55,311 bases of DNA from CAZTTG01 sp964615935 (GTDB lineage: Bacteria > Planctomycetota > UBA1135 > GCA-002686595), in assembly GCA_964615935.1 (NCBI GenBank), contig CAZTTG010000039.1:1-55311 (forward strand), written 5' to 3'. This document shows positions 41,405 through 51,976 of this stretch, in pieces; within the stretch, counting starts at the first letter, position 1; each line of letters starts with the position of its first letter. The position numbers and the translations under genes are program-made. Below the pieces are notes generated by a model that worked only from the letters and a program-made list of their open reading frames with translations, did no database searches and was not told where the DNA came from.

Positions 41405-41642
41405 GATGGCTCTCCTGTTCGTGGACCTGGGCGGTGGGGAGGGGCGAGCGCCGGTGCGCCCTGCCCTCCCCCCTCCCAGCGCCCTCCCCGGGCGAGCGTT
41501 ACGCCTCGGTTCGGATTCGCGGACGGCGCCGCGCGAGGCATCCGGGGACTCCCCGCGGCGAGCCGGCGCGCTACCCTGGTGCCCCCGCGCCCGAGCCGGC
41601 TCCCGCCCCGCGAGGGGCCTTCCCGTTCCCGGAGAGCATCCG

Positions 41643-43340
<1,698 letters not shown>

Positions 43341-44193
43341 TCCGCGGGGGGGCCGGCGCGCCCGCGCGGCGCTCACCGGCCCGACGAAAAGGGGGAGAGC
43401 CCGGATCCCTCGAGGGGGCCCGACCTCTCCCGGGTATGGAGGCAAGCCCCCACCCAAAGTGATCCTCTCCCATTCCAGAGGGGAGGATCCTCTCCCAGCA
43501 CCGCAGATAGTCGGCCTGGGGGTGGGGGTTTCGGCTTCTTCGCGAAAGCCCCGCCCGGCCCGAGGAGGGGGGGATCCTCGAGGGATCGCGGCGCCCTCCG
43601 CCCCGCGAGTCGAGTCATCCCGCTCGCCGCCACCGAGAATCGAGGCCCCGGGGAACCCGTCACCGCGGTCCGGAAGCCCGAACCGGGGCGTGATTGGCCG
43701 AATTCGGGCCCTGCCTGGGGCAAAAACGCGCCCGACTCCCCCGACGCGGAATGTGAGGCCGTCAGGGGGTGGTTACGGCGGTTTTTCCGCACTCCGAAGG
43801 TCTCACACAAAGTGGATGGCGATAACCGGCATATTCCCATTCAATGGTCGCGGATGGGACATGAAATGGCCGCCAAATGCCTATCTGTGAACCTCGCCCC
43901 ACTCCACTTCGGGGGCACTCTCGGATGGGCTATCGAATCGAGTTCGGATTTCTTTCTTGATTCGGGGAAAACGTCGCCTAGGTGCGACGGGAGGGGCCTG
44001 TCGAGCTGAAAGGGCGGGCGAGGTTGAAAACGCTATGATGGACCGCGCCTCGCAATGCCCGGTGGCCGGGGATTGACGATTCCGCGCGACTCGCGATCGG
44101 CGACTCCCCGGCCTCGGAGCCGGTCCGAGCTCGAAGGGAGCGCAGCCGGACCGGCCGATCGGCCCGCCCCGGGGGCTCCCGGGGCCCCCCGCC
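43341..44193. other. 853-base region without a convincing gene
   Basis: Short frames here have atypical composition and no recognisable similarity. 43459-43498 carries GATCCTCTCCC twice and a ~10-bp imperfect inverted repeat. Two near-palindromes around CTCGAGG lie at ~43405-43415 and ~43570-43587. From ~43780 to ~44040 the sequence is notably less GC-rich than its surroundings. TATGAT at 44034-44039 is a candidate -10 for the radical SAM gene, 155 bases ahead of its ATG. An unannotated RNA or a long leader is possible. Confidence 0.35.
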
Positions 44194-45591
44194 ATGACGT
44201 ACGCCATCCGACCCTTCGGCGCGCGGGGCGCCCGCCGCCCCTCGCACCCGGCGATCCCCCGGCTACGGGTCTTCACCGAGAGCCACCTCGACCGGATCCC
44301 CCAGCTCCGGCGCCTCCCCGAGGAGCAGCGGCGAGCGATCGAGGCGGTGGCCAGCGTGCTGCCCTTTCGGGTCAACCAGTACGTCCTGGACGAGCTGATC
44401 CGCTGGGATCGGGTCCCCTTCGACCCCATCTTCCAGCTCACCTTCCCCCAGCCGCACATGCTGGCGACGGCCGACTACGAGTGCATGCGAGCCGCCTTCG
44501 AGCGCGGGGTGCCGAGGGAGCAGATCGAGTGGCTGGCCCGGGGCATCCGCCGGCGCCTGAACCCCCACCCGGCCGGCCAGCAGGAGCTGAACGTCCCGAC
44601 CCTGGACGGGGAGCCCGTGGAGGGGATGCAGCACAAGTACCGGGAGACCGTGCTCTTCTTCCCCAGCCAGGGACAGACCTGCCACGCCTACTGCAGCTTC
44701 TGCTTCCGCTGGGCGCAGTTCGTGGGGGATCGGGGGCTGCGGTTCGCCTCCCGGGAGGTCGAGACCCTGCAGCGCTACCTGCGTCGACACCGGGAGGTCA
44801 CCGATCTCCTGGTCACGGGCGGGGACCCGATGGTGATGCGGAGCCCGCACCTGGCCGGCATCCTCGAGCCCCTGCTGGACCCCGGCCTGGAGCACGTGCG
44901 CACGGTGCGCATCGGCACCAAGTCGCTCAGCTTCTGGCCCCGGCGCTTCGTGACCGACGACGACGCCGACGAGGTGTTGCGGCTGTTCGAGAGGCTGGTG
45001 CGCGGCGGGAAGCACGTCGCGGTGATGGCCCACTTTAACCACTGGCGCGAGCTGGAGACCGACCTCGCCCGCGAGGCCGTCCGGCGGGTGCGCGACACCG
45101 GCGCCGTCATCCGCTCCCAGGGCCCCCTCCTCGCGCACATCAACGACAACCCCGAGATCTGGGCGCGCCTGTGGAGGACCCAGGCGGAGCTGGGGATCGT
45201 CCCCTACTACATGTTCGTCGGGCGCGACACCGGGTCGTGCCGCTACTTCGAGGTCCCCCTGGTCCGCGCGTGGCGCATCTACCGCGATGCGCTGCAGCGG
45301 GTCTCGGGGATCGCCCGCACCGCGCGCGGTCCGTCCATGAGCGCCACTCCCGGCAAGGTGGAGGTCCAGGGCGTGACCGAGATCCAGGGCGAGAAGGTGC
45401 TGGCCCTGCGCTTCCTCCAGGGGCGCAACCCCGACTGGGTGCAGCGGCCGTTCTTCGCGCGCTACGACGAGCGGGCCACCTGGCTCGATCAGCTCGAGCC
45501 GGCCTTCGGGGAGGAGCGCTTCTTCTTCGAGGAGGAGCTCGAGGCCATGTGCCGCGGCGAGGCCCTGGGGCGCGCGGCGTCGACCGGCTAG
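44194..45591 (+). CDS. KamA-family radical SAM protein (lysine 2,3-aminomutase-like)
   Basis: 465 residues, cytosolic. The [4Fe-4S] triad is QTCHAYCSFCFRWAQF (C-x3-C-x2-C), followed by LLVTGGDPMVM and the SAM-binding VRIGTKSLSFWPRRF, HFNHWRE, RSQGPLLAHIND and VPYYMFVGRDTGSCRYF, as in KamA/EpmB-like aminomutases. Where true KamA has D-x-P-G-G-G-G-K with the PLP-binding Lys, this protein reads SATPGKVEVQG: P-G-K is kept but the Gly run is missing. CFRW replaces the usual C-R-R. It may act on something other than free lysine or may not use PLP in the normal way. The ATG at 44194 has no clear Shine-Dalgarno site. Confidence 0.88.
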   Translation: MTYAIRPFGARGARRPSHPAIPRLRVFTESHLDRIPQLRRLPEEQRRAIEAVASVLPFRVNQYVLDELIRWDRVPFDPIFQLTFPQPHMLATADYECMRAAFERGVPREQIEWLARGIRRRLNPHPAGQQELNVPTLDGEPVEGMQHKYRETVLFFPSQGQTCHAYCSFCFRWAQFVGDRGLRFASREVETLQRYLRRHREVTDLLVTGGDPMVMRSPHLAGILEPLLDPGLEHVRTVRIGTKSLSFWPRRFVTDDDADEVLRLFERLVRGGKHVAVMAHFNHWRELETDLAREAVRRVRDTGAVIRSQGPLLAHINDNPEIWARLWRTQAELGIVPYYMFVGRDTGSCRYFEVPLVRAWRIYRDALQRVSGIARTARGPSMSATPGKVEVQGVTEIQGEKVLALRFLQGRNPDWVQRPFFARYDERATWLDQLEPAFGEERFFFEEELEAMCRGEALGRAASTG

Positions 45592-45672
45592 AGGTCTTGG
45601 GCGCCCGTTGCGTGGGCCTGGCAACCGAGCTACGGCGCCCAGGGCCTCTAGCGCTCGCCGGGAGGCGAGCGC
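45589..45672. terminator. Double hairpin between convergent kamA-like and uspA-like genes
   Basis: First, 45589-45605 pairs with 45634-45650: 17 positions, with two G:U-type pairs (a single strand folds well). An inner GTTGC/GCAAC stem extends it. Second, 45651-45659 and 45664-45672 are perfect 9-bp arms (GCGCTCGCC / GGCGAGCGC) closed by the tetraloop GGGA, a GNRA type. The pair starts on the stop codon of the radical SAM gene and fills the convergent gap. Candidate bidirectional terminator or REP-like element. Confidence 0.6.
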
Positions 45673-45695
45673 AGCGAGCATGTGGCGAAGCCTGG

Positions 45696-46625
45696 CTAGC
45701 TCTCGTCGGTGCTCGGCGTCGAGGGCACCAGCCAGCCCTCTCCATCCTGCCGGACCACCAGGACCGCCACCCGCGAGCTCCGCAGCACGGCGTAGGCCAC
45801 GCTGCCCAGGACCGCGGCCGCCAGCCGGGTCACGCCGTGGGTGCCCATCACGACCAGGTCCACCCGATCCTGCAGGGCCAGGATCTGCTCGATCGGCTCC
45901 CCCTGGACGAGCAGCTGCTCGTGCTCGATCCCGCTCCAGTCGTGTCGGGCGAGCACGTCCTCGAGCCGGCCCTGGCTGGCCTCCCGCAGCTCCTCCAGGA
46001 CGTAGGCGGGGCTGGGGGGGGAGTGCTCGGGGAAGATGCCGTAGGCGAAGTGCGGCGCCTCGTAGCAGTGCAGCGCGGTGAGGCGGCAGCCCAGGGCGCG
46101 GGCCAGGCGGCACCCGGCGTTCAGGGGGAGGGCGCTGCCCTCGGAGAGGTCGATCGGCACCAGGATGCGTCGGATCTCGCGCGGGGCCTCGGGCTGAATC
46201 CACACCGGGCAGGGCGAGCCGGCCAGGATCGCCCGGGCGGTGCCTCCGAAGTCGACCACCCCCCGCCGCCGGTGCGGGCCCAGGAGGATCAGGTCCTCCG
46301 AGGGATCGGTGACCCTGTCGATCAGGAGCTTGGCCGGGGGGCCCGGGAGGAGCTGCAGGAGGCTCTCCAGGCTCTCACCGCCCACCTCGGCTCCGGGGAA
46401 GGCCGACTGCAGGTGGCTGGACACGTGGCGCCAGGCCTGGGAGAGGGTGCCGGCGTTCGCCGCGGCCAGCTTCGCCGCATCGGTCCGAAGCCAGCCGTGC
46501 TGCGAGAGGGCCACCGCGTGGACCAGCTCGAGGGTCGCGCCCAGGCGCTCGGCGAGGCGGACCCCGGCCTCGATGGCGCAATCCGACCGCTCGTTCCGAT
46601 CCACCCCGACTACGATCCGCTTCAC
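45696..46625 (-). CDS. Tandem universal stress protein (UspA) domains
   Basis: 309 residues from a GTG start with GGGAG upstream. Domain 1 starts MKRIVVGVDRNERSDCAIEA and ends DLILLGPHRRRGVVDFGGTA with RAILAGSPCPVWI. Domain 2 starts IRRILVPIDLSEGSALPLNA and ends VVMGTHGVTRLAAAVLGSVA. The G-2x-G-9x-G-(S/T) nucleotide-binding pattern is best preserved in domain 2 (GTHGVTRLAAAVLGSVA) and weaker in domain 1, so domain 2 more likely binds ATP. Such proteins support survival under stress. Its start lies 363 bases from the end of the next upstream gene on the same strand. Confidence 0.92.
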   Translation of the reverse strand: MKRIVVGVDRNERSDCAIEAGVRLAERLGATLELVHAVALSQHGWLRTDAAKLAAANAGTLSQAWRHVSSHLQSAFPGAEVGGESLESLLQLLPGPPAKLLIDRVTDPSEDLILLGPHRRRGVVDFGGTARAILAGSPCPVWIQPEAPREIRRILVPIDLSEGSALPLNAGCRLARALGCRLTALHCYEAPHFAYGIFPEHSPPSPAYVLEELREASQGRLEDVLARHDWSGIEHEQLLVQGEPIEQILALQDRVDLVVMGTHGVTRLAAAVLGSVAYAVLRSSRVAVLVVRQDGEGWLVPSTPSTDES

Positions 46626-46988
46626 GGCGCGCTCCCGGCTCTCCCGCGCTGCGTTGGCGGGTCTCTCCGCGCGGTGCCCTCGCCACGGGAACGCGTCGAT
46701 CCCGAAGCTCGGGCGCAACTCCTCCGTGGTACCACCGGGCGGTGAGGGTCACAAGGGCGCGCAGGCGGGGGACGGCGCGGTGGCCGCCCAGGGCCGCACG
46801 GAGGGCGGGGAGCCGGCGCCGGGGGGGATTCCGAGGGGCCGCCGCGGGCCCGGGCGGCGTGGGTCGGGGGACGACGGCCGGCCCGATCGGGCTCGCCGCT
46901 CCCACCGCATCCCACGGGCCCCCCTCCACCCTCGGGGACGCACGCCAGCTCCCGCGGTTGCGCCCCGATTCCCGGCGATTCCACCGCC
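46626..46988. other. 363-base gap without a gene
   Basis: Lies between the unknown gene (ending 46989) and the uspA-like gene (starting 46625), both on the minus strand. It is G/C-rich with purine and proline-codon-like runs. I see no credible gene, RNA or strong hairpin here. It presumably contains the uspA-like promoter. Confidence 0.3.
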
Positions 46989-47771
46989 CTACCCCGAGAA
47001 CAGGAAGTCGCTTTCCTGCGACCAGGCCTTGTACCGGTAGAGCGCCACCAGCCCCAGGACCTCCTCGACCAGGAGCTCCGGCACCTCCTCTCCCAGCGCG
47101 CCCCCCCGCTCCCCCGCCGGGGCCGGCCAGCGGCGCTCGATCGTCAGCGAGTGCTCCCCGGGGGTGTAGTACCGCAGGAACTCCTCCAGCCGATCGGCGT
47201 CCAGCTCTCCGCAGCGCCACTCGCCCTTCCAGTCGTCCAGCCGCAGCCGGTAGCCGGCCCGGCCGTTCAGCAGCGCGAGCCAGCCGCCCAGCCCCTCCCG
47301 CCCCAGGCGGCGCACGAGGTTCTGGCCGTCGTACCAGGCGTCGCGGTGGATTCTCAGGCTGACCTCGATCGACTCGGCCTCGAGGGCGGCGCACAGGTAG
47401 GCGTTCCGGTAGGCGGCATCCAGGTCCTTGGCCAGATCGGACCCCAGGACCTTCCTCAAGCGCGCCTTGGCTCCCCGACTGCGGCAGACGTAGACCCACA
47501 GCCGCCGGACCCGCATCCCGTTGAAAGCGTGGGGGCGGTGCAGGCTGGTGCGCGACATGAGCTCCACCCCCTCGCCGCCTGCGGGTCCCTTCGCTCGGCG
47601 GACCGCCTCCTTGCCGATGGCCCCGAGCTTGCGGCGGGCCAGGAGCCGGCGGTCGTCGTACTGGGGATCCCGGGCGAGGGACTCGGAGAGGGAGTGGAAG
47701 TCTCCCTCCTCGAAGGGCGACAATCCGCGCAGAGCGGGCGGCTCGGCGTCGGGCCGGCTGGGGGGGCTCAT
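46989..47771 (-). CDS. Conserved-looking protein of unknown function divergent from the Ser/Thr kinase
   Basis: 260 residues, no signal peptide or membrane segment. Notable stretches are DFHSLSESLARDPQYDDRRL, LWVYVCRSRGAKARLRKVLG, LAKDLDAAYRNAYLCAALEA, EVSLRIHRDAWYDGQNLVRR and YYTPGEHSLTIERRW. Balanced composition and codon use support a real gene, but I recognise no family. I chose the ATG at 47771 because AAAGGA lies just upstream. An ATG at 47789 is possible. The 114-base divergent gap with the kinase gene suggests shared regulation, which is inference. Confidence 0.75.
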   Translation of the reverse strand: MSPPSRPDAEPPALRGLSPFEEGDFHSLSESLARDPQYDDRRLLARRKLGAIGKEAVRRAKGPAGGEGVELMSRTSLHRPHAFNGMRVRRLWVYVCRSRGAKARLRKVLGSDLAKDLDAAYRNAYLCAALEAESIEVSLRIHRDAWYDGQNLVRRLGREGLGGWLALLNGRAGYRLRLDDWKGEWRCGELDADRLEEFLRYYTPGEHSLTIERRWPAPAGERGGALGEEVPELLVEEVLGLVALYRYKAWSQESDFLFSG

Positions 47772-47809
47772 CGGGTCCTTTCTTGCCATGTGGAGCCCGT
47801 CGAAACCAG

Positions 47810-47815
47810 TACAAT
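47810..47815 (+). promoter_or_regulatory. Candidate -10 element of the Ser/Thr kinase gene
   Basis: TACAAT in the 114-base divergent gap, 70 bases before the kinase ATG. TTGCCA at 47783-47788 is 21 bases upstream, too far for a standard -35. Confidence 0.35.
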
Positions 47816-47885
47816 CGCCCCCTCGCGCTGCCCCTGGGAGCCGCCAGCCGCGGATCTGCGAGAGCCCCCTCCGATCCCTCAGCCC

Positions 47886-50030
47886 ATGCGTTTCGCCAAC
47901 AAGTTCGAATTCGATCCCCAGGAAGACCTGCTCGGCAAGGGTCCCCAGAGCGAGGTCTACAAGGCGGAGGACGTGACGCTCGGCGGCCGCCCGGTGGCGC
48001 TGAAGATCCTGCGTCCCCAGATGGAAATCGACCCCGAGGCGGACAAGCGCTTCGCCCGGGAGGCCAAGCACACCAGCACCCTCGCGCACAAGAACATCGC
48101 CACCATCTACGAGTACGGCGAGGACAGCGGCCGCGCCTACATCGCGATGGAGTACCTCGAGGGGCGCACCCTCGACAAGATCATCAAGGAGCAGGCCCTG
48201 GGGACAGAGGAGTGCCTGCGCATCGCCCTGCAGCTCACGCTGGCCCTCTCCCACGTCCACAGGAACCGCCTGATCCACCGGGACCTCAAGCCGGCCAACG
48301 TGATGGTGATGCACGACGGCGCGGTCAAGCTCCTGGACTTCGGAATCGCCCGCGCCTCGGGAGAGGCCACCATCACCCAGCACGGCATGCTGGTCGGCAC
48401 GGTGCTGTACATGTCGCCGGAGCAGGTGCGCGGCGACGACCTCGGTCCCCGCTCGGACATCTTCTCCCTGGGCGCGGTGCTGTACCACGTGTTGAGCCAG
48501 GAGCTGCCCTTCCCGGGGAGCTCCTTCCCCGAGGTCTGCATGTCCATCCTGGACGGCACCCCGGCGCCCCTCTCCCAGGTGCGGGCCGGCTTGCCGGAGG
48601 CGATGGAGTCCTTCGTGATGCGGTGCCTGGAGCACGACCCGGCCGACCGCTACCCGAACGCCGAGGTCGCCCGCGGGGTCCTGCTGGGCATCGCCGACTC
48701 CCGGCGCACGGGATCGGGCGCCAGCCGCAAGAGCGCCCTGGGCGGCAGCCTGGCGCTGCCGCCGATCGGCATCCGGGGCGACCACCCGGACATCCAGGGC
48801 CTGGCCGCCAGCCTGCGCAAGGACCTGTCGTCCGAGCTGACCCGCTCCACCTCGATCGAGATCGAGCTCCTGCCGAGCGCGAGCATCCCCGAGGGTGCCC
48901 GGGCCGACTTCGTGCTGCGCGGAAGCCTGAAGCTCGAGGACCACCACGGGGCCCTGGAGCTGGCGCTCGACCAGTGCCGCGGCGGCGACTGCGAGATCAC
49001 GCGCGAGATCTGGCACCACCGGATCGAGCACGGCATCGAGCGCCCATCCGATCAGGACGACGACCAGTACCAGTGGGAGCTGCAGGATCAGCTGGTCCGC
49101 TCGGCGGTGCGCGCGATCCGCAAGAAGCTGGGCGAGCTGTCGCTCAAGCCGGCCGAGCAGGTGACCACCCGCAAGCCGGATGAGGCCCGCGAGCTCGCGC
49201 TGCGCGCCCACGCGGTCCTGCACCGCGGGATGACCAAGCACCTCCTGGCCTCCATCACCCTCTTCCGCCGGGCCATCGAGGCCGATCCCTACTGCGCCCT
49301 CGCCTACGCCGGAGTGGCCGAGGCCCTGGTGCGCAAGTACCTGTACTGGGACGGGGACGAGTCCTTCCTGGAGGAGGCCCGCAGCAACGCCCGCCGCGCG
49401 CTCTCGATCGATCCCAACTGCGCCGAGGCGCACACCTCCCTGGGCTTCGGCTACCACCTCACGGGGCACCAGATCGAGGCCGAACGGGAGTACCGCCTGG
49501 CCATCCAGCTGGACACCTCGGAGTGGCTGGCCCACCGCCTGCTGGGCGCCCTCTTCTCCAGGAAGGCCAACCTCAAGGAGGCCTCGCCCCTGCTCCTGCG
49601 CGGCATCGCGCTCAAGCCCGAGTACATCTCGACCTACGACCACCTGTACAACGTGCTGCTGCGCCTCGGGTCGGACCGCTATCAGGAGGCCATCGAGTTC
49701 GCCGACAAGGGGATCGCCGCCGCGCGGCGGCGCTTGCAGGAGGCCGGCGACGACCAGGACACGCGCCTGCACCTGGCCATGCTCCTGGCGCGGATGGGGC
49801 TGACGGACGAGGCCCTCGAGGTCCTCGCCGAGGCGCGGGACTTCGGGCCCAAGGACGGCTTCACCTCCTTCCACGTGGCCATGGTCCACGCCATTCTGGG
49901 CAACCTCATGGAGGCCATCGAGGCGCTCACGGCGGCCCAGGGTCGCGGCTACTACATCAAGTGCGAGCAGGGCGCGACGGAGTTCGACGTCCTGCGCGGG
50001 CTGGCGGAGTTCCAGTCCCTGATCGACTGA
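47886..50030 (+). CDS. Ser/Thr protein kinase with TolB-like middle domain and C-terminal TPRs
   Basis: 714 residues. The Hanks kinase domain (~8-270) is complete: glycine loop LLGKGPQSEVYKAED, Lys40 in VALKIL, HRDLKPANVM (131-140), DFGIA (151), MSPEQVRGDDLGPRSDIFSL and R in DPADRYPNAEVA. Residues ~295-430 (IQGLAASLRKDLSSELTRST, DFVLRGSLKLEDHHGALELA, then LQDQLVRSAVRAIRKKLGEL) match the TolB/CadC-like domain found in kinases and adenylate cyclases before TPRs. The remainder is TPR-type (AEAHTSLGFGYHLTGHQIEA and others). There is no membrane segment, unlike many bacterial STKs, so it is cytosolic. Targets are unknown. Confidence 0.95.
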   Translation: MRFANKFEFDPQEDLLGKGPQSEVYKAEDVTLGGRPVALKILRPQMEIDPEADKRFAREAKHTSTLAHKNIATIYEYGEDSGRAYIAMEYLEGRTLDKIIKEQALGTEECLRIALQLTLALSHVHRNRLIHRDLKPANVMVMHDGAVKLLDFGIARASGEATITQHGMLVGTVLYMSPEQVRGDDLGPRSDIFSLGAVLYHVLSQELPFPGSSFPEVCMSILDGTPAPLSQVRAGLPEAMESFVMRCLEHDPADRYPNAEVARGVLLGIADSRRTGSGASRKSALGGSLALPPIGIRGDHPDIQGLAASLRKDLSSELTRSTSIEIELLPSASIPEGARADFVLRGSLKLEDHHGALELALDQCRGGDCEITREIWHHRIEHGIERPSDQDDDQYQWELQDQLVRSAVRAIRKKLGELSLKPAEQVTTRKPDEARELALRAHAVLHRGMTKHLLASITLFRRAIEADPYCALAYAGVAEALVRKYLYWDGDESFLEEARSNARRALSIDPNCAEAHTSLGFGYHLTGHQIEAEREYRLAIQLDTSEWLAHRLLGALFSRKANLKEASPLLLRGIALKPEYISTYDHLYNVLLRLGSDRYQEAIEFADKGIAAARRRLQEAGDDQDTRLHLAMLLARMGLTDEALEVLAEARDFGPKDGFTSFHVAMVHAILGNLMEAIEALTAAQGRGYYIKCEQGATEFDVLRGLAEFQSLID

Positions 50031-50074
50031 GCGGCGCCGCCCCCCTACCGCCTCGGTCCCCGCTCCGGTCCGGG

Positions 50075-50980
50075 CTAGGTCGCGGTTCGGTACGGAAGCC
50101 CGCCGATCAGCGAGGCCATGCGGCCAAAGGTACTGGCCTCGGTGCCCAGGATGCTCGACGTCCGGGAGAGCAGCCACATCTCGGCAACCGCATCCGCCTG
50201 GCCCTCCTTGGGCGCGAGCAATTCGCTCGGGGGGAACTCCTTGTCGAAGGTGATCAGCCGATCGCCGAAGCGGGCCTGGAACGCCGCTTGGGTCTCTTCG
50301 CAGTCCGTCGCGAGGAAGAAGCGCACGTCTGCGCGCCTGGCGACCTGACGCGCCATCGCGGCCTCGAAGGCCTCATCGCTCGAGCGCTTGTAGTGTTCCG
50401 CGAATCGACTCTCGAGGGCGTCTCCCCGCCTCACGTGGACTCCGATCACCTCGTGTCCGCGGAACCGCTCGCTCGCGAAGGCATCGACACGGCGCGCGAT
50501 GGGCGACGCCGGCACCATCTCCCGGCACAGGCGCTTGCGTATCCGCCTGCAGCGGCCGAGCCTCTTTACGCCAGATTGCCTGAGCTGGCTGTCGATGTGC
50601 TGGTAGCCGTAGTCGTAGATGAGCCCCCGTGCGCGCACAGCGCCCAGCACGTCCGCTGGATCGAAGCCCGGAGCGATCTCGGATGGCCTCTCCGGGCCAC
50701 GCAGCAGCCAATCGCTCACCCGTGGAGCGCCGCTCTCGAGCTCCGCGCGGTATTCCTCCTCCGATAGCTGGGGAAACCGGTTGCCGAAGAGCGCGTCCCA
50801 GGGCTCATCCGAGAAGCAGTCGCTCGGCCCCCAGTGGACTGCGAAGCCCAGGCCGAGGTGCCGCGCGAGAGCGAGCGACGAGGTGATCGCACGGAGGCGA
50901 TTCGCGAGCCCGTTGACCGGTCGAACCACGATCCTGGGGATCGCATCGCACGAATGGCGAGTGAACCACGGCCAGCTCAT
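50075..50980 (-). CDS. NodZ/O-fucosyltransferase-like glycosyltransferase
   Basis: 301 residues. RPVNGLANRLRAITSSLALA is the N-terminal G-L-x-N-R-L signature; VIGVHVRRGDALESRF carries the H-x-R-R-G-D motif that binds GDP-fucose in NodZ, FUT8 and POFUT-type enzymes; RFFLATDCEETQAAFQARFG and EMWLLSRTSSILGTEASTFG are the third and fourth motifs. The acceptor is unknown; surface glycan or exported protein are both plausible. Its ATG overlaps the stop of a small upstream ORF in ATGA, indicating coupling. Confidence 0.85.
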   Translation of the reverse strand: MSWPWFTRHSCDAIPRIVVRPVNGLANRLRAITSSLALARHLGLGFAVHWGPSDCFSDEPWDALFGNRFPQLSEEEYRAELESGAPRVSDWLLRGPERPSEIAPGFDPADVLGAVRARGLIYDYGYQHIDSQLRQSGVKRLGRCRRIRKRLCREMVPASPIARRVDAFASERFRGHEVIGVHVRRGDALESRFAEHYKRSSDEAFEAAMARQVARRADVRFFLATDCEETQAAFQARFGDRLITFDKEFPPSELLAPKEGQADAVAEMWLLSRTSSILGTEASTFGRMASLIGGLPYRTAT

Positions 50981-51174
50981 GCCAACTCGTGGCCCTCGAT
51001 CCGGAAGCCGAGGGCTGAGACGGGCCCGCGACGGGCCTTGGAGCGTCGCAGGCGCGCGCTTCCGATGATCTTCACTGGAGCGCCGCTCGCTGCCGAAGCC
51101 GTGTCCGGTCCTGGGGCGACCTCGGGCGAGTCCTCGCCACCACCCCCACCGAGCTTCGGTTCCATGATCACCAT
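50977..51174 (-). CDS. Small ORF translationally coupled to the fucosyltransferase-like gene
   Basis: 65 codons starting MVIMEPKLGGGGGEDSPE, Gly/Ala/Pro-rich and then basic (IIGSARLRRSKARRGPVSAL), ending GFRIEGHELA. It begins 22 bases after the SDR gene and its TGA overlaps the next ATG (ATGA). The position is the main evidence. No family is recognised, and it could be chance. Confidence 0.4.
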   Translation of the reverse strand: MVIMEPKLGGGGGEDSPEVAPGPDTASAASGAPVKIIGSARLRRSKARRGPVSALGFRIEGHELA

Positions 51175-51196
51175 GCGGCGCCGGTCCGCTCCCGAC

Positions 51197-51976
51197 TCAA
51201 TCCTCGCCGCGGCTCCCGGGGAGCGGGTAGATCCCCAGCCCCATCCCCCCCGACACATCCAGGCAGGCCCCGGTGATGAAGCCGGATCGGGGCGAGGCCA
51301 GGAAGCGGGCCGCCCAGGCAACCTCCTCCACCGAGCCCGCCCTCCCCACCGCGGTGTGTTCGACGAGCCAGCGCCGGGTCTCGTCCGTCATGATGCGCTC
51401 GATGCGTCCGGTCTCCACCAGCCCCAGCTGCAGCAGGTTGCACGTCACGCCGCAGTGTCCGGCCTCGGCCGCGATGCTGCGGGTCAATCCGGCCATCGCG
51501 GCCTTGGCGGCGGAGTACGCAGCGAATCCCACCGTGCCGAGCGTCGCGGCCATGGACCCCACGTGCAGGATGCGCCCGAAGCCCCGCTCCTTCATTCCCG
51601 GGAGCGCGTGTCGGCTGAGCCGTGTCGCGGCGAGCAGGATGACCTCGAAGGTCTCCTCGATGCTGCGCTCCTCGGTCCCCTCCAGCTCGGCGCGGGCCAT
51701 CAGGGGCGCCGCGTTGTGCACCAGCACGTCGACTTGCGGCGCGAGCTCGTCCAGTCTTCCCAGCCACTCCCGTCCGCTCACGTCCGCGGCCAGGGCGCTC
51801 GCCTCGCCCCCCTCCTCCCGGATGAGCGCGCAGCTCTCCTCCAGCGGTTCGATCCGCCTCCCGACGACCGCGATCCGGGCTCCGGCCCGCGCGAGCTCCC
51901 GCGCGATCCCCCGCCCGATGCCGCTGCCGCCGCCAGTCACCACGGCCGTCCGGCCCGCGAGCTCTCGTTGGTCCAT
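51197..51976 (-). CDS. Classical short-chain dehydrogenase/reductase
   Basis: 259 residues. TAVVTGGGSGIGRGIARELA is the cofactor motif, RIAVVGRRIE suggests NADP preference, DVLVHNAAPL the NAG position, HVGSMAATLGTVGFAAYSAA-K the Ser-Tyr-Lys catalytic triad, and GFITGACLDVSGGMGLGIYP the C-terminal signature. These enzymes interconvert alcohols and ketones, as in FabG. The ATG at 51976 is used because homology begins 8 residues later. It probably heads a three-gene unit with the small ORF and the fucosyltransferase-like gene. Confidence 0.93.
   Translation of the reverse strand: MDQRELAGRTAVVTGGGSGIGRGIARELARAGARIAVVGRRIEPLEESCALIREEGGEASALAADVSGREWLGRLDELAPQVDVLVHNAAPLMARAELEGTEERSIEETFEVILLAATRLSRHALPGMKERGFGRILHVGSMAATLGTVGFAAYSAAKAAMAGLTRSIAAEAGHCGVTCNLLQLGLVETGRIERIMTDETRRWLVEHTAVGRAGSVEEVAWAARFLASPRSGFITGACLDVSGGMGLGIYPLPGSRGED

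Noticed and set aside
43373..43890. ORFs of 143-155 codons on both strands in the 43.3-44.2 kb gap
   Set aside because: Composition is unlike the neighbouring genes, they overlap antisense to each other and none shows recognisable motifs or a good start.
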